NCBI RefSeq assembly: GCF_000292345.1
Contig: NZ_ALOU01000022.1
Location: 1 to 64,000, forward strand
Direction of reading: 5' to 3'
Source: Cupriavidus sp. BIS7
GTDB lineage: Bacteria > Pseudomonadota > Gammaproteobacteria > Burkholderiales > Burkholderiaceae
DNA length: 64,000 nucleotides
The notes under the pieces are model-generated. The model saw nothing but the letters and a program-made list of their open reading frames with translations, had not been told where the DNA came from and ran no database searches. The position numbers and the translations under genes were made by a program. The first letter of the stretch is position 1, and the number at the start of each line of letters is the position of its first letter. Positions 10,410 to 19,728 of the stretch are shown here, in pieces.

Positions 10410-11303
10410 ATGGATCGAATCGACGCCATGCGCGTATTCATGCGGATTGTCGAGCGGCGCAGCTTCACGGCGGCGGCGCAGGATCTGGACCTCCCGCGGT
10501 CCTCGGTGACCGACGCCGTCAAGCAGCTCGAATCGCGGCTTGGCGTTCGCCTGTTGCAGCGGACCACGCGCCATGTCAGCCCGACGCTCGATGGCGAGGC
10601 GTACTTCCAGCGCTGCCAGCGCCTGCTGGCCGATTTCGAGGAAGCCGAGTCGGCGTTTGCCGGCGCCATCCCGAAGGGCATCCTGCGCGTTGACTTGCAA
10701 GGCCAACTGGCGCGACGCTTCCTGTTTCCCGCACTGCCGGCGTTTCTTGTGCGCCATCCCGGCATCACATTCGAGATGAGCGAAGGCGACCGGCTTGTCG
10801 ACCTTGTCCGGGAAGGCATCGACTGCGTGCTGCGCGCAGGCGAACTGCAGGACAGCGAAATGGTGGCCAGGCCTGTGGCGCGGCTTGCGCAGGTCACGCT
10901 GGCATCGCCGGACTACCTGGCGCAGCATGGCGTGCCGACATCGCTGGAGACGTTGAACAGCCACCAGATGATCGGATTTCGGTCTACGCTGACCGGTGGC
11001 ATCCTTCCGCTCGAATTCATGGCCGAAGGCACCCGGCACGAGGTGCGGCTGCCCGCGCTCGTGGCGATGAGCGGCGCGGAGAGCTACGTGGCCGCTTGCC
11101 GCCTGGGGCTGGGGCTGGTGCAGGTGCCGCGCTATCACGTGGAGGACGATCTGGCCCGTGGCACGCTGGTCAGCGTACTGCCAGAAATGCCCCCACCGCC
11201 AATGCCGGTATCGCTGCTATACCCGCGCAGTCGTCAGTTGTCACAGAGGGTCAGGGTATTTATTGATTGGGTTTTGGCGGAGTTCGCTACAAAAGACGGC
11301 TGA
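10410..11303 (+). CDS. LysR-family transcriptional regulator
   Basis: A 297-residue regulator. The N-terminal winged helix (MDRIDAMRVFMRIVERRSFT ... SSVTDAVKQLESRLGVRLLQ) is followed by the periplasmic-binding-protein-like effector domain. Sequence style matches the CrgA/DmlR group, often paired with divergent oxidoreductases. Its neighbour is the SDR gene, with a likely operator between them. Confidence 0.93.
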   Translation: MDRIDAMRVFMRIVERRSFTAAAQDLDLPRSSVTDAVKQLESRLGVRLLQRTTRHVSPTLDGEAYFQRCQRLLADFEEAESAFAGAIPKGILRVDLQGQLARRFLFPALPAFLVRHPGITFEMSEGDRLVDLVREGIDCVLRAGELQDSEMVARPVARLAQVTLASPDYLAQHGVPTSLETLNSHQMIGFRSTLTGGILPLEFMAEGTRHEVRLPALVAMSGAESYVAACRLGLGLVQVPRYHVEDDLARGTLVSVLPEMPPPPMPVSLLYPRSRQLSQRVRVFIDWVLAEFATKDG

Positions 11304-11469
11304 TCAATGATCGATGGAGGAAGACCGCAAGGTACTCAACAGACATCATTCAAGCTGGCATTGCATCGGCCCAAGCAAACCTTCTCGTTTTCCCGTATTG
11401 TTCGGAACTGGCGATAGTTGACGTCACAACGAAAATCGCCGCATCCGAGACTTCGCCCCGATCGAGATC

Positions 11470-12894
11470 GTGCAGAACAACGCCAGCCAGCCGCCCGCCG
11501 CGCAAACCGTACCCCACGACGCCCCGATGACCGCGCGCGAGAAGCGCGGCATGGCCGCCATCATGATTGCCGTGTCGCTGGCCACGCTCGATACGGCCAT
11601 CGCCAACACGGCCCTGCCGAATATTGCCGCCGACCTGAACAGCACACCGGCGGCATCGGTATGGATCATCAATGCCTACCAGCTTGCCATGGTCGCCACG
11701 CTGCTGCCGTTCGCAGCGCTCGGCGGCATTGTCGGGCATCGGCGGATTTACCTGGGCGGCGTGATGGTGTTCATCGTCTCGTCGGTGATCTGCGCGATGG
11801 CGTGGTCGCTGCCGTCGCTGGCCGCCGCACGCGCGCTGCAGGGCATCGGCGCTGCGGCAATCATGAGCGTGAACACGGCGCTGATCAGCGCCATCTTCCC
11901 GATCCACCGGCTTGGGCGCGGCGTCGGGCTCAACGCGCTCGTCGTGGGCGTTTCGTTCGCAGTAGGACCTACCGTGGCTTCGGTCATCCTGTCCATGGGG
12001 TCCTGGCCCTGGCTGTTCGCCGTGAACCTGCCGATCGGGCTGCTGGCCCTGGCGATCGCGTTTCCATCTCTGCCCCAGACCAAGCGGAGCCAGCACGGCT
12101 TCGATCCCGTGGCGGCAATCCTCAACGTCATCACGTTTTCCTCGCTGATCTTTGCGCTGGGCGAGGGCGTGCAACGCGCGCCGACCGAGTATGTGGTGAC
12201 CGCCGCTGTCATCTTCGTCATCGCATTCGCACTGCTGCTGCGCCGCGAACGCGGCCGTCCGGCCCCGATGCTGCCGGTGGACCTGTTCAGGCGTCCAATG
12301 TTTGCACTGTCGACGCTGACGGCCATCTGCTCGTTCGCGGCGCAAGGCCTGGCCTTTGTGTCGCTGCCGTTCTACTTCGAGCATGTCCTGGGCCGCAGCC
12401 CCGTGGAAACCGGCTTCCTGCTCACGCCATGGTCCGCAGTGGTGGCTGTGATGGCGCCAATCGCAGGGCGGCTGTCGGACCGCTACCCGCCGGGGTTGCT
12501 CGGCGGCATCGGCATGGCGGTCATGTCGATAGGACTCGCTTCGCTGGCGCTGATGCCGGCCGATGCGAGCGTACTCAATATCGGCATCCGCATGGCAATC
12601 TGCGGCGCCGGATTTGGCTTCTTCCAATCGCCCAATCTCAAGGCCCTGATGGCCAGCGCGCCGCGTGAGCGGGCGGGTGGCGCAAGCGGTGTGGTGGCCA
12701 CGGCACGGTTGCTCGGGCAGGCGACGGGCGCGGCACTTGTGGCGCTGTCGTACAGCATCGCGGACAGCCACGGGCCGACGCTTGCGCTGGCGCTGGGTGC
12801 CGGCTTTGCCGGTGCGGCAGCCGTCGCCAGCGGTTTGCGGCTGGTCACGCCGCAGAGTGCAGACAGCGCCGCCATGCAGACCGCCCGGAAGTAA
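11470..12894 (+). CDS. MFS drug exporter, DHA2 (EmrB/QacA) type
   Basis: A 474-residue inner-membrane transporter. It has many hydrophobic segments and the DHA2-type motif LDTAIANTALPNIAADL in the first helix, then WIINAYQLAM and a motif-A-like GHRRIYLGG loop. Proton-driven export of drugs or metabolites is the family role; the substrate is unknown. The start is GTG at 11470. ATG at 11527 is an alternative, but neither has a strong ribosome-binding site. Confidence 0.9.
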   Translation: MQNNASQPPAAQTVPHDAPMTAREKRGMAAIMIAVSLATLDTAIANTALPNIAADLNSTPAASVWIINAYQLAMVATLLPFAALGGIVGHRRIYLGGVMVFIVSSVICAMAWSLPSLAAARALQGIGAAAIMSVNTALISAIFPIHRLGRGVGLNALVVGVSFAVGPTVASVILSMGSWPWLFAVNLPIGLLALAIAFPSLPQTKRSQHGFDPVAAILNVITFSSLIFALGEGVQRAPTEYVVTAAVIFVIAFALLLRRERGRPAPMLPVDLFRRPMFALSTLTAICSFAAQGLAFVSLPFYFEHVLGRSPVETGFLLTPWSAVVAVMAPIAGRLSDRYPPGLLGGIGMAVMSIGLASLALMPADASVLNIGIRMAICGAGFGFFQSPNLKALMASAPRERAGGASGVVATARLLGQATGAALVALSYSIADSHGPTLALALGAGFAGAAAVASGLRLVTPQSADSAAMQTARK

Positions 12895-13070
12895 TCGCGA
12901 GATATCGCCGGGCGCCGCTGCCGCCTATAGTGAACCGAGGGGACTACGAAACGTTCGGGACGTCCAACCGCCCGCCAGAGGCCGGAACGCCGATTGCCCA
13001 GGCAAGGCGTGCTTCGTGACCGGCTGGCGGCGCTGCCTGGCCCGCCGTATCACGAGCGAGGGAGGTAGCG

Positions 13071-13619
13071 ATGAATCTCGCCAGCATTCTGGTCAGCGTC
13101 AGCCTGGCCTCGTCCGTGGCCGTGTCCTCCACGCCTGTCGAGAAGCAGTTGCTCGCCATCAGCCCCCACGATTTTGCCCAGCAGTTCAATGCCGTGGCGC
13201 ACGATGCCGGGGAAAAAATGGCCTTGCCCGATTTTCGTGCCAAGCCCGGCTGGCATCGTGCCAAGACCAGCGAAGGGATCTCCGTGCTCGTGCGCGGCGC
13301 GCACACCGGCTACGCGATCGAAGAAGTGATCGTGGTCTGCCAGACTTCCGAGCAATGCCTGCAGACGATATCGACCGCGGCCCAGGCCATCGATTCGACG
13401 ATCGACCAGAGCCTGTTGCAGCGCTTCGTGGCGGCGCGCATCGCCGAGCAACTGGGCGAAGTGGCGCTGGTGATCTCCGGACTGGTCTATCTCGTGGTGA
13501 ACCCCGAGGACGAGGACTATGTGGCGCTGGTTATCCGCCCGTATCTGCCACAGCAGGAACTGACGGCTCATACGCAGGCTGCACTGCACCGTGACCCGGC
13601 GCCGGCACACGGCACCTGA
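13071..13619 (+). CDS. Hypothetical protein with N-terminal hydrophobic segment
   Basis: A 182-residue protein behind a strong GAGGGAGGTAGCG ribosome-binding site. The N-terminus (NLASILVSVSLASSVAVSS) could be a weak signal peptide or anchor. The rest mixes helices with a hydrophobic strand pair (VALVISGLVYLVV). I do not recognise a family. Its stop abuts the stop of the convergent gene with no gap. Confidence 0.65.
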   Translation: MNLASILVSVSLASSVAVSSTPVEKQLLAISPHDFAQQFNAVAHDAGEKMALPDFRAKPGWHRAKTSEGISVLVRGAHTGYAIEEVIVVCQTSEQCLQTISTAAQAIDSTIDQSLLQRFVAARIAEQLGEVALVISGLVYLVVNPEDEDYVALVIRPYLPQQELTAHTQAALHRDPAPAHGT

Positions 13620-14084
13620 TCAGTGCAGCGGCGGCGTAGCGCGCCGCACCGCCCGGCCGGATTCATGTGACGGTGCAAAGTCTGCAACGCGCTGCTCGAG
13701 CATGCGCTGAAGTTCTGTTGCACCGCGATAGTAGTGCGCCAGCAGCAGGCGTAGCTCGGGGTCGTCCAGCGGTTCGCGCAACAGCGCGCCGTAGGCGGCG
13801 GCGGCACGTCCGGCCTGCTGCGCGGCGTATTCCAGCAAGCCGGGTTCTCCCGCGTCGAATGGCGGGATTTCGCGATGGCCATCGGTCACGTCACGGCCTT
13901 GAGCGCCTTCCACGCCTGCGCGTGTGGCCAGCTCCGTCGCTGCGCAGTGCTGCAGGTTGGCACGATGCGCCAGTTCGGCCCGCATCTGCGGGTCCGCAGC
14001 GGCTGCAGCGACGGCGGTCAACGACTCCGCACACCGCTCGGCATGGCGGCTGAGCCGCGCAAGCGCACTGGTCAGTGCATCCAT
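13620..14084 (-). CDS. Helical-bundle protein, possibly ferritin-like/DUF2383-like
   Basis: A 154-residue, Ala-rich, almost all-helical protein (for example LSRHAERCAESLTAVAAAAA and LLLAHYYRGATELQRMLEQR) with His and Glu at positions that could fit a four-helix bundle. The family assignment is weak. The ATG at 14084 follows ACGGAGACG and is preferred over an upstream ATG at 14207. It is convergent with the preceding gene, stop against stop. Confidence 0.6.
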   Translation of the reverse strand: MDALTSALARLSRHAERCAESLTAVAAAAADPQMRAELAHRANLQHCAATELATRAGVEGAQGRDVTDGHREIPPFDAGEPGLLEYAAQQAGRAAAAYGALLREPLDDPELRLLLAHYYRGATELQRMLEQRVADFAPSHESGRAVRRATPPLH

Positions 14085-14278
14085 GTACGTCTCCGTTGCA
14101 TCTCCAACTACTGTAGGTGACGCACGGTGTCGATCGGCCGACGCCGCTGCCCACGTCGTAGTTATTTTTCTGAAGATCGGACATGCATGCGGCATGCCAT
14201 GCACCATCGTGAGACATGACCTGCCCGCGGTATGAAACTTGCGTGCCGGCGTTCTCTTTCCGGTGCCGCTGGGCCGCT

Positions 14279-14707
14279 CTACGCGGGAAGTACCGCTGTG
14301 GCCTCGATCTCGAACAGCATGCCATCAAGGGCCAGGCGCGGGACCGGGATCAGCGTGCAGGCAGGGGCGGGCCAGTCTCCCAGCATGGCCTGCCACGCAC
14401 GGCTGAAGATGGCCAGGCGCTCCATCGAGTGGTCGACGATCAGCACCGTGATCCTTGCGACATCCGGAATATCTGCGCCACCAGCCTGCAGCGCAACGCG
14501 CAAGTTGATCAGCGCCTGCTTCACCTGCGCAGCGAAATCGGCGCGCAATCCGCCACACATGTCCTCACCCCCCTGGCCGGCGGCGAACACAATCCGTGCG
14601 GGCCGGTTGGCGATGGCGACGTGCGAATACCCATTGAGCCTGGGGTCATAGAGATCGGGCGGATTCATGAACTCAAGGTAAGGCGCGCGGGGGGATTCAA
14701 GCAGCAT
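14279..14707 (-). CDS. RidA/YjgF-family protein under a SoxR-type promoter
   Basis: A 142-residue member of the RidA family, whose canonical members hydrolyse reactive enamine/imine intermediates from PLP enzymes. Family features include VFAAGQGGED, a helix with QVKQALINLRVALQAGGA and the end GMLFEIEATAVLPA. The Arg usually near the C-terminus for carboxylate binding is not obvious, so it may be a paralogue rather than RidA itself. The start at 14707 follows GAGGA. Its promoter contains a perfect SoxR operator in a 19-bp spacer, so induction by redox-cycling agents is predicted. Confidence 0.88.
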   Translation of the reverse strand: MLLESPRAPYLEFMNPPDLYDPRLNGYSHVAIANRPARIVFAAGQGGEDMCGGLRADFAAQVKQALINLRVALQAGGADIPDVARITVLIVDHSMERLAIFSRAWQAMLGDWPAPACTLIPVPRLALDGMLFEIEATAVLPA

Positions 14708-14736
14708 GGCAACGGTCCTCAGTGGAAAGTGGCGCC

Positions 14737-14767
14737 AGTATCAAACCTCAAGCACGCTTGAGGTCAA
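14737..14767 (-). promoter_or_regulatory. SoxR-regulated promoter (SoxR box in 19-bp spacer)
   Basis: On the minus strand, TTGACC (-35, 14762-14767) and GATACT (-10, 14737-14742) are separated by 19 bp, the overlong spacing typical of MerR-family activation. The 18-bp perfect palindrome CCTCAAGC-AC-GCTTGAGG (14746-14763) matches the enterobacterial soxS SoxR box apart from its central bases. The promoter points at the RidA-family gene; the soxR gene starts on the other side. Confidence 0.9.
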
Positions 14768-14818
14768 GCGTTTTGCGCTACGATCGTCCACTGCTCATCA
14801 CAGTCCGCCCCCAACACG

Positions 14819-15361
14819 ATGAACCGCATGAAACGTACCCCCAGCCAACCAGCGGAACGCCCGCTGCGCTCCCGCGACCCGCTCACCGTCGGCGAAGTTG
14901 CCGCACGCAGTGGCATCGCCGTTTCCGCACTGCATTTCTATGAATCGAAGGGGCTGATCGCAAGCACGCGCAGCAGCGGCAATCAACGCCGCTACGCGCG
15001 CGGCGTCTTGCGCAGGCTGTCCGTCATCAGGGTGGCGCAGCGCATGGGGTTGCCGCTTGGCGTAATTGCCGAAGCGTTCAGGCATCTTCCCAATGGCAAG
15101 GCGCCTACCGTGGCGGATTGGCGCCGCCTGTCCGCCGCGTGGCGTGAGGACCTGGACGCACGCATCCGCACGCTGACCCAGCTTCGGGACCAGCTCGATG
15201 GTTGCATCGGATGTGGATGCCTGTCGCTGAAGGCGTGTCCGCTGCGCAATCCGCAGGACACGCTGGCACAGTCGGGGCCCGGCCCACATTTTGGAGCCGG
15301 GCCGTGCGAGCACAGGAAGGCTCGCCAGGTCAGCGCGCCACGATCACGCGCGTGCGAATGA
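14819..15361 (+). CDS. soxR: SoxR redox-sensing transcriptional activator
   Basis: A 180-residue MerR-family protein. The winged helix ([20 protein letters not shown], then [10 protein letters not shown]) and the dimerisation helix lead to the [2Fe-2S] ligands Cys129, Cys132, Cys134 and Cys140, with the SoxR spacing CxxCxCx5C. An extended C-terminal tail of about 30 residues follows. It senses redox-active compounds by cluster oxidation. Its recognition site lies 55 bp upstream, in the promoter of the divergent RidA-family gene. The 3' end overlaps serA antisense by 32 bp. Confidence 0.96.
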   Translation: MNRMKRTPSQPAERPLRSRDPLTVGEVAARSGIAVSALHFYESKGLIASTRSSGNQRRYARGVLRRLSVIRVAQRMGLPLGVIAEAFRHLPNGKAPTVADWRRLSAAWREDLDARIRTLTQLRDQLDGCIGCGCLSLKACPLRNPQDTLAQSGPGPHFGAGPCEHRKARQVSAPRSRACE

Positions 15362-16535
15362 ACGCCTCGTCCTTCATCAGATTCTCGGCCCAGCCTTCCG
15401 GCGGCACCAGATTGATATCGGTGATGGCGTAGCCGATATCGCCCTCGGTCTGAAGTTGCTGCGCCACGATATTGGCCCCGATCTCCGCCAGCGCCTGGTT
15501 GAAGTGCGACAGCGTGCCGGGCCGGTTGTAGTGGATATTGAGCACGCGCGCCGGCGCCAGTTGCGGCGTCGGCTGAATCTGAGGCAGGTTGACCGCACCG
15601 AGCGTTGCGCCGGTCTCCAGGAAGTTGGCGAGCTTGGTGGCCACCTCCACGCCGATATTCTCCTGCGCTTCCTCGGTGCTTCCGCCCACATGGGGCGTCA
15701 GGATGACGTTGGGCTTGCCCTGCAGCGGCGACACGAACGGATCGGCGTTGCTGCGCGGCTCTTCGGGGAACACATCGATGGCGGCGCCTGCCAGATGGCC
15801 GTCATCGAGCAACTGCGCCAGCGCCGGGATATCGACCACCGTTCCGCGCGAGGCATTGATCAGAATGCTGCCTCGGCGCATGGCCGCCAGCGCCTTGCTG
15901 TCCATCAGGTTGCGCGTCTGCGGGGTAGCGGGCACGTGCAATGTCACGACATCGGCCTGAGACAGCGCGTCCTCAAGCGAATGCACCGGCGTCGCGCCAC
16001 CAATCGACAGGCGCGGGCGAATGTCGTAGAACACCACGCGCATGCCCATCGCCTCGGCCAGGATGCCAACCTGAGCGCCGATATTCCCGTAGCCAATCAC
16101 GGCCATGGTCTTGCCGCGGATCTCGAAAGCGCCTTTGGCCGTCTTCTGCCACTGTCCCTGGTGGGCCGCGCGACTCTTCTCAGGGATGCGGCGCATCAGC
16201 ATGATGGCCTGCCCGATCACCAGTTCCGCCACGGAGCGCGTATTCGAGAACGGCGCGTTGAAAACCGGAATCCCCGCATGGGCCGCCGCGCCCAGATCCA
16301 CCTGCGACGTGCCGATGCAGAAGCAGCCCACGGACAACAGCCGCCGGGCATTTGCAAACGCTTCGGCGGTCAGCGTGGTGGCCGAACGAATGCCAAGAAG
16401 CTCGTGATCGCGCACGGCGGAGAGCAGCGCATCGCCGGCCAGGGCCTTGCCTTGCGTGGCGATGTCGATCTGGTGGCGGCCCAGCAACTGCTGGGCGCTG
16501 GCGTGAATGTTCTCGAGGAGCAGGACGCTGGCCAT
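15330..16535 (-). CDS. serA: D-3-phosphoglycerate dehydrogenase
   Basis: The first enzyme of serine biosynthesis, oxidising 3-phosphoglycerate with NAD. The 401-residue protein has the catalytic-domain signature [12 protein letters not shown] and [17 protein letters not shown], a Rossmann motif [21 protein letters not shown] with the catalytic Arg, [12 protein letters not shown] with the catalytic His, and a C-terminal ACT domain ([15 protein letters not shown]) for serine feedback. Length and order match the E. coli enzyme. The ATG at 16535 gives the usual N-terminus; in-frame ATGs at 16583 and 16646 exist, and no start has a clear ribosome-binding site. Confidence 0.95.
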   Translation of the reverse strand: MASVLLLENIHASAQQLLGRHQIDIATQGKALAGDALLSAVRDHELLGIRSATTLTAEAFANARRLLSVGCFCIGTSQVDLGAAAHAGIPVFNAPFSNTRSVAELVIGQAIMLMRRIPEKSRAAHQGQWQKTAKGAFEIRGKTMAVIGYGNIGAQVGILAEAMGMRVVFYDIRPRLSIGGATPVHSLEDALSQADVVTLHVPATPQTRNLMDSKALAAMRRGSILINASRGTVVDIPALAQLLDDGHLAGAAIDVFPEEPRSNADPFVSPLQGKPNVILTPHVGGSTEEAQENIGVEVATKLANFLETGATLGAVNLPQIQPTPQLAPARVLNIHYNRPGTLSHFNQALAEIGANIVAQQLQTEGDIGYAITDINLVPPEGWAENLMKDEAFIRTRVIVAR

Positions 16536-16825
16536 GATGGTCTGGCTGGATAGCGGAGAGTTGGGAAGACATTGGGCGTCCATGATCCGGAAAGCCGGAA
16601 AGCCGGACGGCCGCACAGCCGGACGCGCATGGACACACCTTACCACCGACGCTTACCCGTGCTGTCGACGTGGGCAAGCCGCCGGCAGCAGCCTGGCGCG
16701 ACTCCGGCCACGCTAAAACTTTCAAGTTCCTCGCCGAGAAAACTAAACTCCACGCCCGATGGAATCTGAGACGATGCAGCATTTGCGTCGTTCGCGGCGC
16801 ATCGTTCGTGATTCGGGGAGACACA

Positions 16826-17782
16826 ATGAAACGCGCGCAATCCGCCATCCTGACCGCCCTTGCAACCGGCGGGCTGATGGCACCGCTGGCCGGCCACGCC
16901 ACCGAAGGCGCGTTGGGCCGCCCGGTCAGCGGCACCAGCGTGTCGTCCGGTGTCGGCATCGTGCCAACAGAGCCGGTCTGGATTGCGAATCTGCAAGAGC
17001 TCTACATGAATGGGTCGATCAGCGGCGGCCGTGAGGTGCCCATCGCGGGCAAGACCTCGCTGGGCATTGACGCAAAGATCGCGTTCACGCTGGCCACGCT
17101 CATGAAGGTCTGGGATACCGGATCGGGCCCCTGGAATTTCGCGTCGAGCTTTACGCTGCCATATGTCTGGACCACCGTCCACGCCACGGCCGGCGTCGGA
17201 ACTTTCTCACGCGGGACATCGGATCGCGCGTCGAATCTCTACGACATGTATTTCAGCCCGATCATTGCCGGCTACCACTTCTCGAAGACCAGCCACATGG
17301 CGCTGAGCTTCAACGTCTGGGCGCCGACGGGCCAGTACGACAAGAATGCGCTGGCCAACCCGAGCCTCAACAACTGGACGTTCGTGCCACAGGTTGCCTT
17401 CACGCACGAGATGCCGGAATACGGGGCGGAATTCAACGTGGTGGGGGCGTTCCAGTTCTATACGCGAAACACCGCCACCGACTACCAGAACGCACCGCTG
17501 TTCACGCTGGACGTGATGGGCCTCAAGCGCTTTGGCAAGTGGGGCGCCGGCCTGGTGATGGGTACCGTGCAGCAGCTTGGCAAAGACAGCGGACCGACGG
17601 CAGATCGGCTGAACGGCTTTCGCGGCCGCGATTTCGCCATGGGCCCCATCGTGACCTATGACACCAAGCTCGGCGGCAAGGCCCCGTTGTCATTCAGCTT
17701 GCGTTGGGTGCCAACCGTCACCAGCACGAACCGCCTGGACAGCACCGCCACGGTGATGGGCACCGCCACACTGATTTTCTGA
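16826..17782 (+). CDS. SphA/MetA-type outer-membrane protein (COG4313-like)
   Basis: A 318-residue predicted outer-membrane beta-barrel of the family first described in phenol-degradation operons (Phenol_MetA_deg). It has a signal peptide (LTALATGGLMAPLAGHA), alternating strands such as FASSFTLPYVWTTVHATAG, and family-like phrases MALSFNVWAPTGQYD and YNxxAEF-type turns. It ends in a terminal Phe (TATLIF). The start follows GGGGAG. Uptake of hydrophobic or aromatic compounds is the suspected role, unproven here. Confidence 0.82.
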   Translation: MKRAQSAILTALATGGLMAPLAGHATEGALGRPVSGTSVSSGVGIVPTEPVWIANLQELYMNGSISGGREVPIAGKTSLGIDAKIAFTLATLMKVWDTGSGPWNFASSFTLPYVWTTVHATAGVGTFSRGTSDRASNLYDMYFSPIIAGYHFSKTSHMALSFNVWAPTGQYDKNALANPSLNNWTFVPQVAFTHEMPEYGAEFNVVGAFQFYTRNTATDYQNAPLFTLDVMGLKRFGKWGAGLVMGTVQQLGKDSGPTADRLNGFRGRDFAMGPIVTYDTKLGGKAPLSFSLRWVPTVTSTNRLDSTATVMGTATLIF

Positions 17783-17851
17783 CGGCTGCTGCCTTCGGCC
17801 CTGGCCCCGGACGCATGGCCAGACCGATGTGAATGCCTCGCGCCGCTGCCA

Positions 17852-19624
17852 TTGGCGCGAAGGGTGCACCGCAACTCGCGGTATCATCGCGCCCTTTGCC
17901 GTTTCCGCATTACCGCCTTGTCCAAAGCCGTACCCCGCGCCACCTCGCCGGTGCGCCGCCGTCAGCGCCCGCCGGTCGCCCCCGAGCGCGCGCTGGGCCC
18001 CAATCATTTCGCGTTCTACCGGGGGTACCTGCAGGGCCTTGATCTCGGCCGCCTGGCGGACCGCTACCTGACCCGTGGCCTGGACCTGCGCCTGGCGCGC
18101 ACCACGCTTGGCTGGATTGAAGGGGAACTGGTACGTGGCGTCAAGCGGCTGGCCACCCGGCCGAGAGCGGGCGGCGCCGGCGCGGAACGAATTCTCACCG
18201 AGCGGGCGTGGCTTGCCTTGATTCAGCCATCGCCATCCGAATCCACCACGGCAAGACAGGCACGGCAACGCAAGCTGCTGCGCGCGCTGGACGCGCTCCA
18301 GCCATTGCTGCTGGCGCGTCCGATGCTTACCGACGCGGTCAGCGGCTGGTTTGCGCCGGCCATCGCGGGGAAGCTTGCCGGTGCCGGGTGGCAGACACTG
18401 GGCGCCTTGCGGGCCGCCGTGTGTGAAGCGGGGCAGGGATGGTATCGGCACGTGCCAGGCATTGGCAGCCTGACGGCACGGCGGATCGAAGACTGGCTGC
18501 GCGAGCAGGGTGCGGACATTGGCACCACGGCGGCGCCTGCAATGGGCGCGGCAATAGGCGCGGCAATAGGCACGGCAATAGGCACGGCAATAGGCGCGGC
18601 AATGGGGCCGCTCGAATCGCTGCGAACGTCCGCGGCACAGGCCGACGTGATGGCGATTCAGGACTGGCTTGGCGGCTATCAGCCGGAAGGCAGTCACACT
18701 TGGCGCGCCTACCGCACCCAAGCCGAGCGCTTCCTGCTGTGGGCCATGTTCACGCGCGGCAAGACATTGTCCGGAATCGGCGCGGACGATTGCGGCGCCT
18801 ATCTCGCGTTCCTTGCCGATCCCCAGCCCGCGGCGCAATGGGTGGGCCGGCGTGGCACGCCACGCGATCGCCACGACTGGCGCCCATTCGAAGGACCGCT
18901 GTCCCCGGCCAGTATCCGGCACGCGCGCAAGATCCTCAGCGCGCTGTATGCGTGGCTGGTCGATCAGCAGCGCGCGAGCATGAATCCGTTCGCATCGATT
19001 GCCCCGCCCAAGGCCCGCGAGACGGCACGTATCCAGGTGGCACGCAGCTTCACCGAGCCGCAGTGGCTCTATCTGCGGACATTTGCTTCGAACCTGCCGG
19101 CCGCCGATTCGCGCACCGCACGCGTGAGGTTCATGCTGCGCCTGGCCTATGGCTCGGGCTTGCGCATTTCAGAGCAGGCGGCAGCCACGGTGGGGGACAT
19201 GACCTGGCATGACGGCTGGATATTGGCGGTGCCGGGCGCCCGCCCGCGCCAGATCCCGCTGGCGACGCCCGTGATCGACGCGCTGCGCGCCCATATGGAG
19301 GCACGCGGGCTCGGCCGCGACTTCGAGCGGCTACCGGCCACCACACCGCTGATCGGCCGCGTCAAGGACGACGGTGCACAAGGGCCGTTGTCGGTCGCGC
19401 AGCTTGGCGCGATCTGGAAGCGCTTCTTCGCGCAGGCGGCCAGTCAACTCGTTATCACGGATTCGGCGGATGCCGGACAACTCGCGCAGGCCAGCGCGCA
19501 CTGGCTGCGCCACACGTTCGGCAGTCACGCCCTGGCGCGCGGCGTTTCGCGAAAGGCAATCCAGCAACAGTTGGGCCACGCGTCCTTGTCGACAACGGCG
19601 GCATACGCCACACTGCGCCATTAG
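17852..19624 (+). CDS. Tyrosine recombinase with HhH N-terminal domain (DUF3701-like)
   Basis: A 590-residue phage-integrase-family recombinase. The N-terminal half has a helix-hairpin-helix (HVPGIGSLTARRIEDWL, about residues 197-215). A low-complexity Ala/Ile/Gly linker (about 229-252) encoded by a 12-bp minisatellite follows. Then come a SAM-like core-binding domain and the catalytic domain with GLRISE (Arg), HWLRH (HxxR) and LGHAS...Y (His and nucleophilic Tyr). The TTG start is uncertain; TTG at 17918 or GTG at 17951 could also serve. There is no excisionase or phage gene nearby. A diverged paralogue lies at 39330. Confidence 0.88.
   Translation: MARRVHRNSRYHRALCRFRITALSKAVPRATSPVRRRQRPPVAPERALGPNHFAFYRGYLQGLDLGRLADRYLTRGLDLRLARTTLGWIEGELVRGVKRLATRPRAGGAGAERILTERAWLALIQPSPSESTTARQARQRKLLRALDALQPLLLARPMLTDAVSGWFAPAIAGKLAGAGWQTLGALRAAVCEAGQGWYRHVPGIGSLTARRIEDWLREQGADIGTTAAPAMGAAIGAAIGTAIGTAIGAAMGPLESLRTSAAQADVMAIQDWLGGYQPEGSHTWRAYRTQAERFLLWAMFTRGKTLSGIGADDCGAYLAFLADPQPAAQWVGRRGTPRDRHDWRPFEGPLSPASIRHARKILSALYAWLVDQQRASMNPFASIAPPKARETARIQVARSFTEPQWLYLRTFASNLPAADSRTARVRFMLRLAYGSGLRISEQAAATVGDMTWHDGWILAVPGARPRQIPLATPVIDALRAHMEARGLGRDFERLPATTPLIGRVKDDGAQGPLSVAQLGAIWKRFFAQAASQLVITDSADAGQLAQASAHWLRHTFGSHALARGVSRKAIQQQLGHASLSTTAAYATLRH
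18539..18610 (+). repeat. In-frame 12-bp minisatellite, six units
   Basis: Six head-to-tail 12-bp units of the form GCAATAGGCGCG, with a few substitutions, encode a repeating Ala-Ile-Gly-(Ala/Thr) linker between the HhH and core-binding domains of the recombinase. A unit change of one adds or removes four residues without a frameshift. Confidence 0.9.
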
Positions 19625-19728
19625 CCGGCCGGCCACCGGCGAAACATTTCAGATCAATCCCGAAAGGATTGCATTCCCGCGCCATCCCCGGGAGCCCCTA
19701 CTGGCCGAGTCAAACTGGAGATTCGCCC

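Noticed and set aside
18539-18610. Possible CRISPR array
   Set aside because: Units are 12 bp, contiguous and without spacers, and they keep the reading frame; this is a minisatellite.
17852-19624. Treating the recombinase as the integrase of a prophage or integrative element
   Set aside because: No phage, conjugation, excisionase or tRNA attachment site is nearby, and the genes on both sides look like core genome.
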